Positions 5,509-5,874 of a stretch of 5,874 bases of DNA are shown here, one piece after another. The stretch is taken from assembly GCA_009705435.1 (NCBI GenBank), contig WLTJ01000113.1, positions 1 through 5,874 of the forward strand, in the 5' to 3' direction. The notes beneath the pieces are model-generated. The model was not told where the DNA came from. It ran no database searches and worked only from the letters and a program-made list of their open reading frames with translations. The translations under genes were made by a program, and so were the position numbers. The DNA is from Actinomycetota bacterium (lineage in GTDB: Bacteria > Actinomycetota > Acidimicrobiia > Acidimicrobiales > Ilumatobacteraceae). How positions within the stretch are numbered: position 1 is the first letter of the stretch; each line of letters begins with the position of its first letter.

Positions 5509-5874
5509 TTATTGATACTTGCGAGTGGCTGAGATTCGTGATGCCCGGCTTGATTCACTGTTGCGCCGATGTTGACGACGCGTGCGCCGTTGTTCAATCT
5601 TGGCAGCGGTGATCGGTGCCACTTCGGCTTGCTTCCATACCTTTATAAATCGTTGAATAGCGGTCAGAGTTGTCAGCACGAGCATGATCCACAAGATCGG
5701 GATGAGTAAGGCCGAAAACAAAAGACCAAGGCAGAGAAAAATGATTCTCTCCGCGCGTTCCATCAGACCACCTTTGGCCGACAGGCCTAACGCTTCAGCT
5801 TTAGCCCTCTCGTAGGAGATCACCGAACTCATACCGGAAATCGCTAAAGGCAAGATTGCTAAATGAGCACTTTG
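5509..5874 (-). CDS. pgsA: CDP-alcohol phosphatidyltransferase, probable phosphatidylinositol phosphate synthase (N-terminus cut by window edge)
   Basis: The last 121 residues of an integral membrane enzyme; the frame is open to the window edge, so any start inside the window is artificial. The family joins a CDP-diacylglycerol lipid head to an alcohol, in actinobacteria often inositol phosphate. The active-site signature with its aspartates lies upstream, outside the window. What is seen is the typical C-terminal half: ISYERAKAEALGLSAKGG, then GLMERAERI, then two hydrophobic membrane segments, ending at AIQRFIKVWKQ. This closely resembles the actinobacterial PIP synthase/PgsA1 pattern. A strongly basic tail follows (9 Arg and 2 Lys in the last 30 residues), probably cytoplasmic. 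The neighbouring PatA-like gene in the same orientation supports the inositol-lipid assignment over phosphatidylglycerophosphate synthase. Confidence 0.85.
   Translation of the reverse strand, partial: QSAHLAILPLAISGMSSVISYERAKAEALGLSAKGGLMERAERIIFLCLGLLFSALLIPILWIMLVLTTLTAIQRFIKVWKQAEVAPITAAKIEQRRTRRQHRRNSESSRASRISATRKYQ

Noticed and set aside
5509..5853. A complete 114-residue membrane protein starting at TTG 5853
   Set aside because: The frame continues open to the window edge and the sequence matches the C-terminal half of a CDP-alcohol phosphatidyltransferase, so it is a partial gene rather than a small protein.

Overview
The window suggests an uncultured actinobacterium of moderate GC (roughly 50% by eye). 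The reasons are a phosphatidylinositol-phosphate-synthase-type gene next to a PatA-type acyltransferase, an adaptor protein with a peptidoglycan-binding domain of a kind common in actinobacteria, and GTG starts without clear Shine-Dalgarno sequences. Aquatic Acidimicrobiia or a similar lineage is a guess; no rRNA or other strong marker is present.

All genes lie on the minus strand, so they are read from right to left. From 5874 down to 4540 are two phospholipid genes: the 3' part of a CDP-alcohol phosphatidyltransferase (pgsA type, cut by the window edge) and a complete LpxL/HtrB-PatA family acyltransferase. In mycobacteria this pair is followed by the mannosyltransferase pimA. Here it is followed, after 27 bases, by a four-gene cassette: a putative lipoprotein with paired cysteines (4512-3832), a 714-residue membrane fusion (adaptor) protein (3831-1687), a MacB/LolD-type ABC ATPase (1678-971) and a MacB-type permease (974 to beyond base 1). 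The cassette genes are joined by TAA-ATG contact, an 8-base gap and an ATGA overlap, so they are very probably one operon encoding an envelope exporter or mechanotransmission machine. There is no non-coding stretch over 30 bases.

The most unusual item is the adaptor. It has the usual actinobacterial core: membrane anchor, half lipoyl domain, peptidoglycan-binding domain, second half lipoyl domain, beta barrel and C-terminal domain. Between the peptidoglycan-binding domain and the second lipoyl half it carries an extra 362 residues made of Calx-beta repeats. By manual alignment this insert is exactly three repeat periods long but out of phase: it begins with the C-terminal part of a Calx-beta domain, continues with two whole domains, and ends with the N-terminal part of another. 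The two partial pieces are complementary and could fold together as one closed, circularly permuted domain, so that the insert leaves and re-enters the adaptor at the same place.

Working model (inference): the ATPase and permease drive an extracytoplasmic cycle, the adaptor carries it through the cell wall while bound to peptidoglycan and stiffened by calcium-binding beta-sandwiches, and the lipoprotein is an accessory or substrate-handling partner. The substrate cannot be read from the sequence; the neighbouring lipid genes make a lipid or glycolipid possible but do not prove it.
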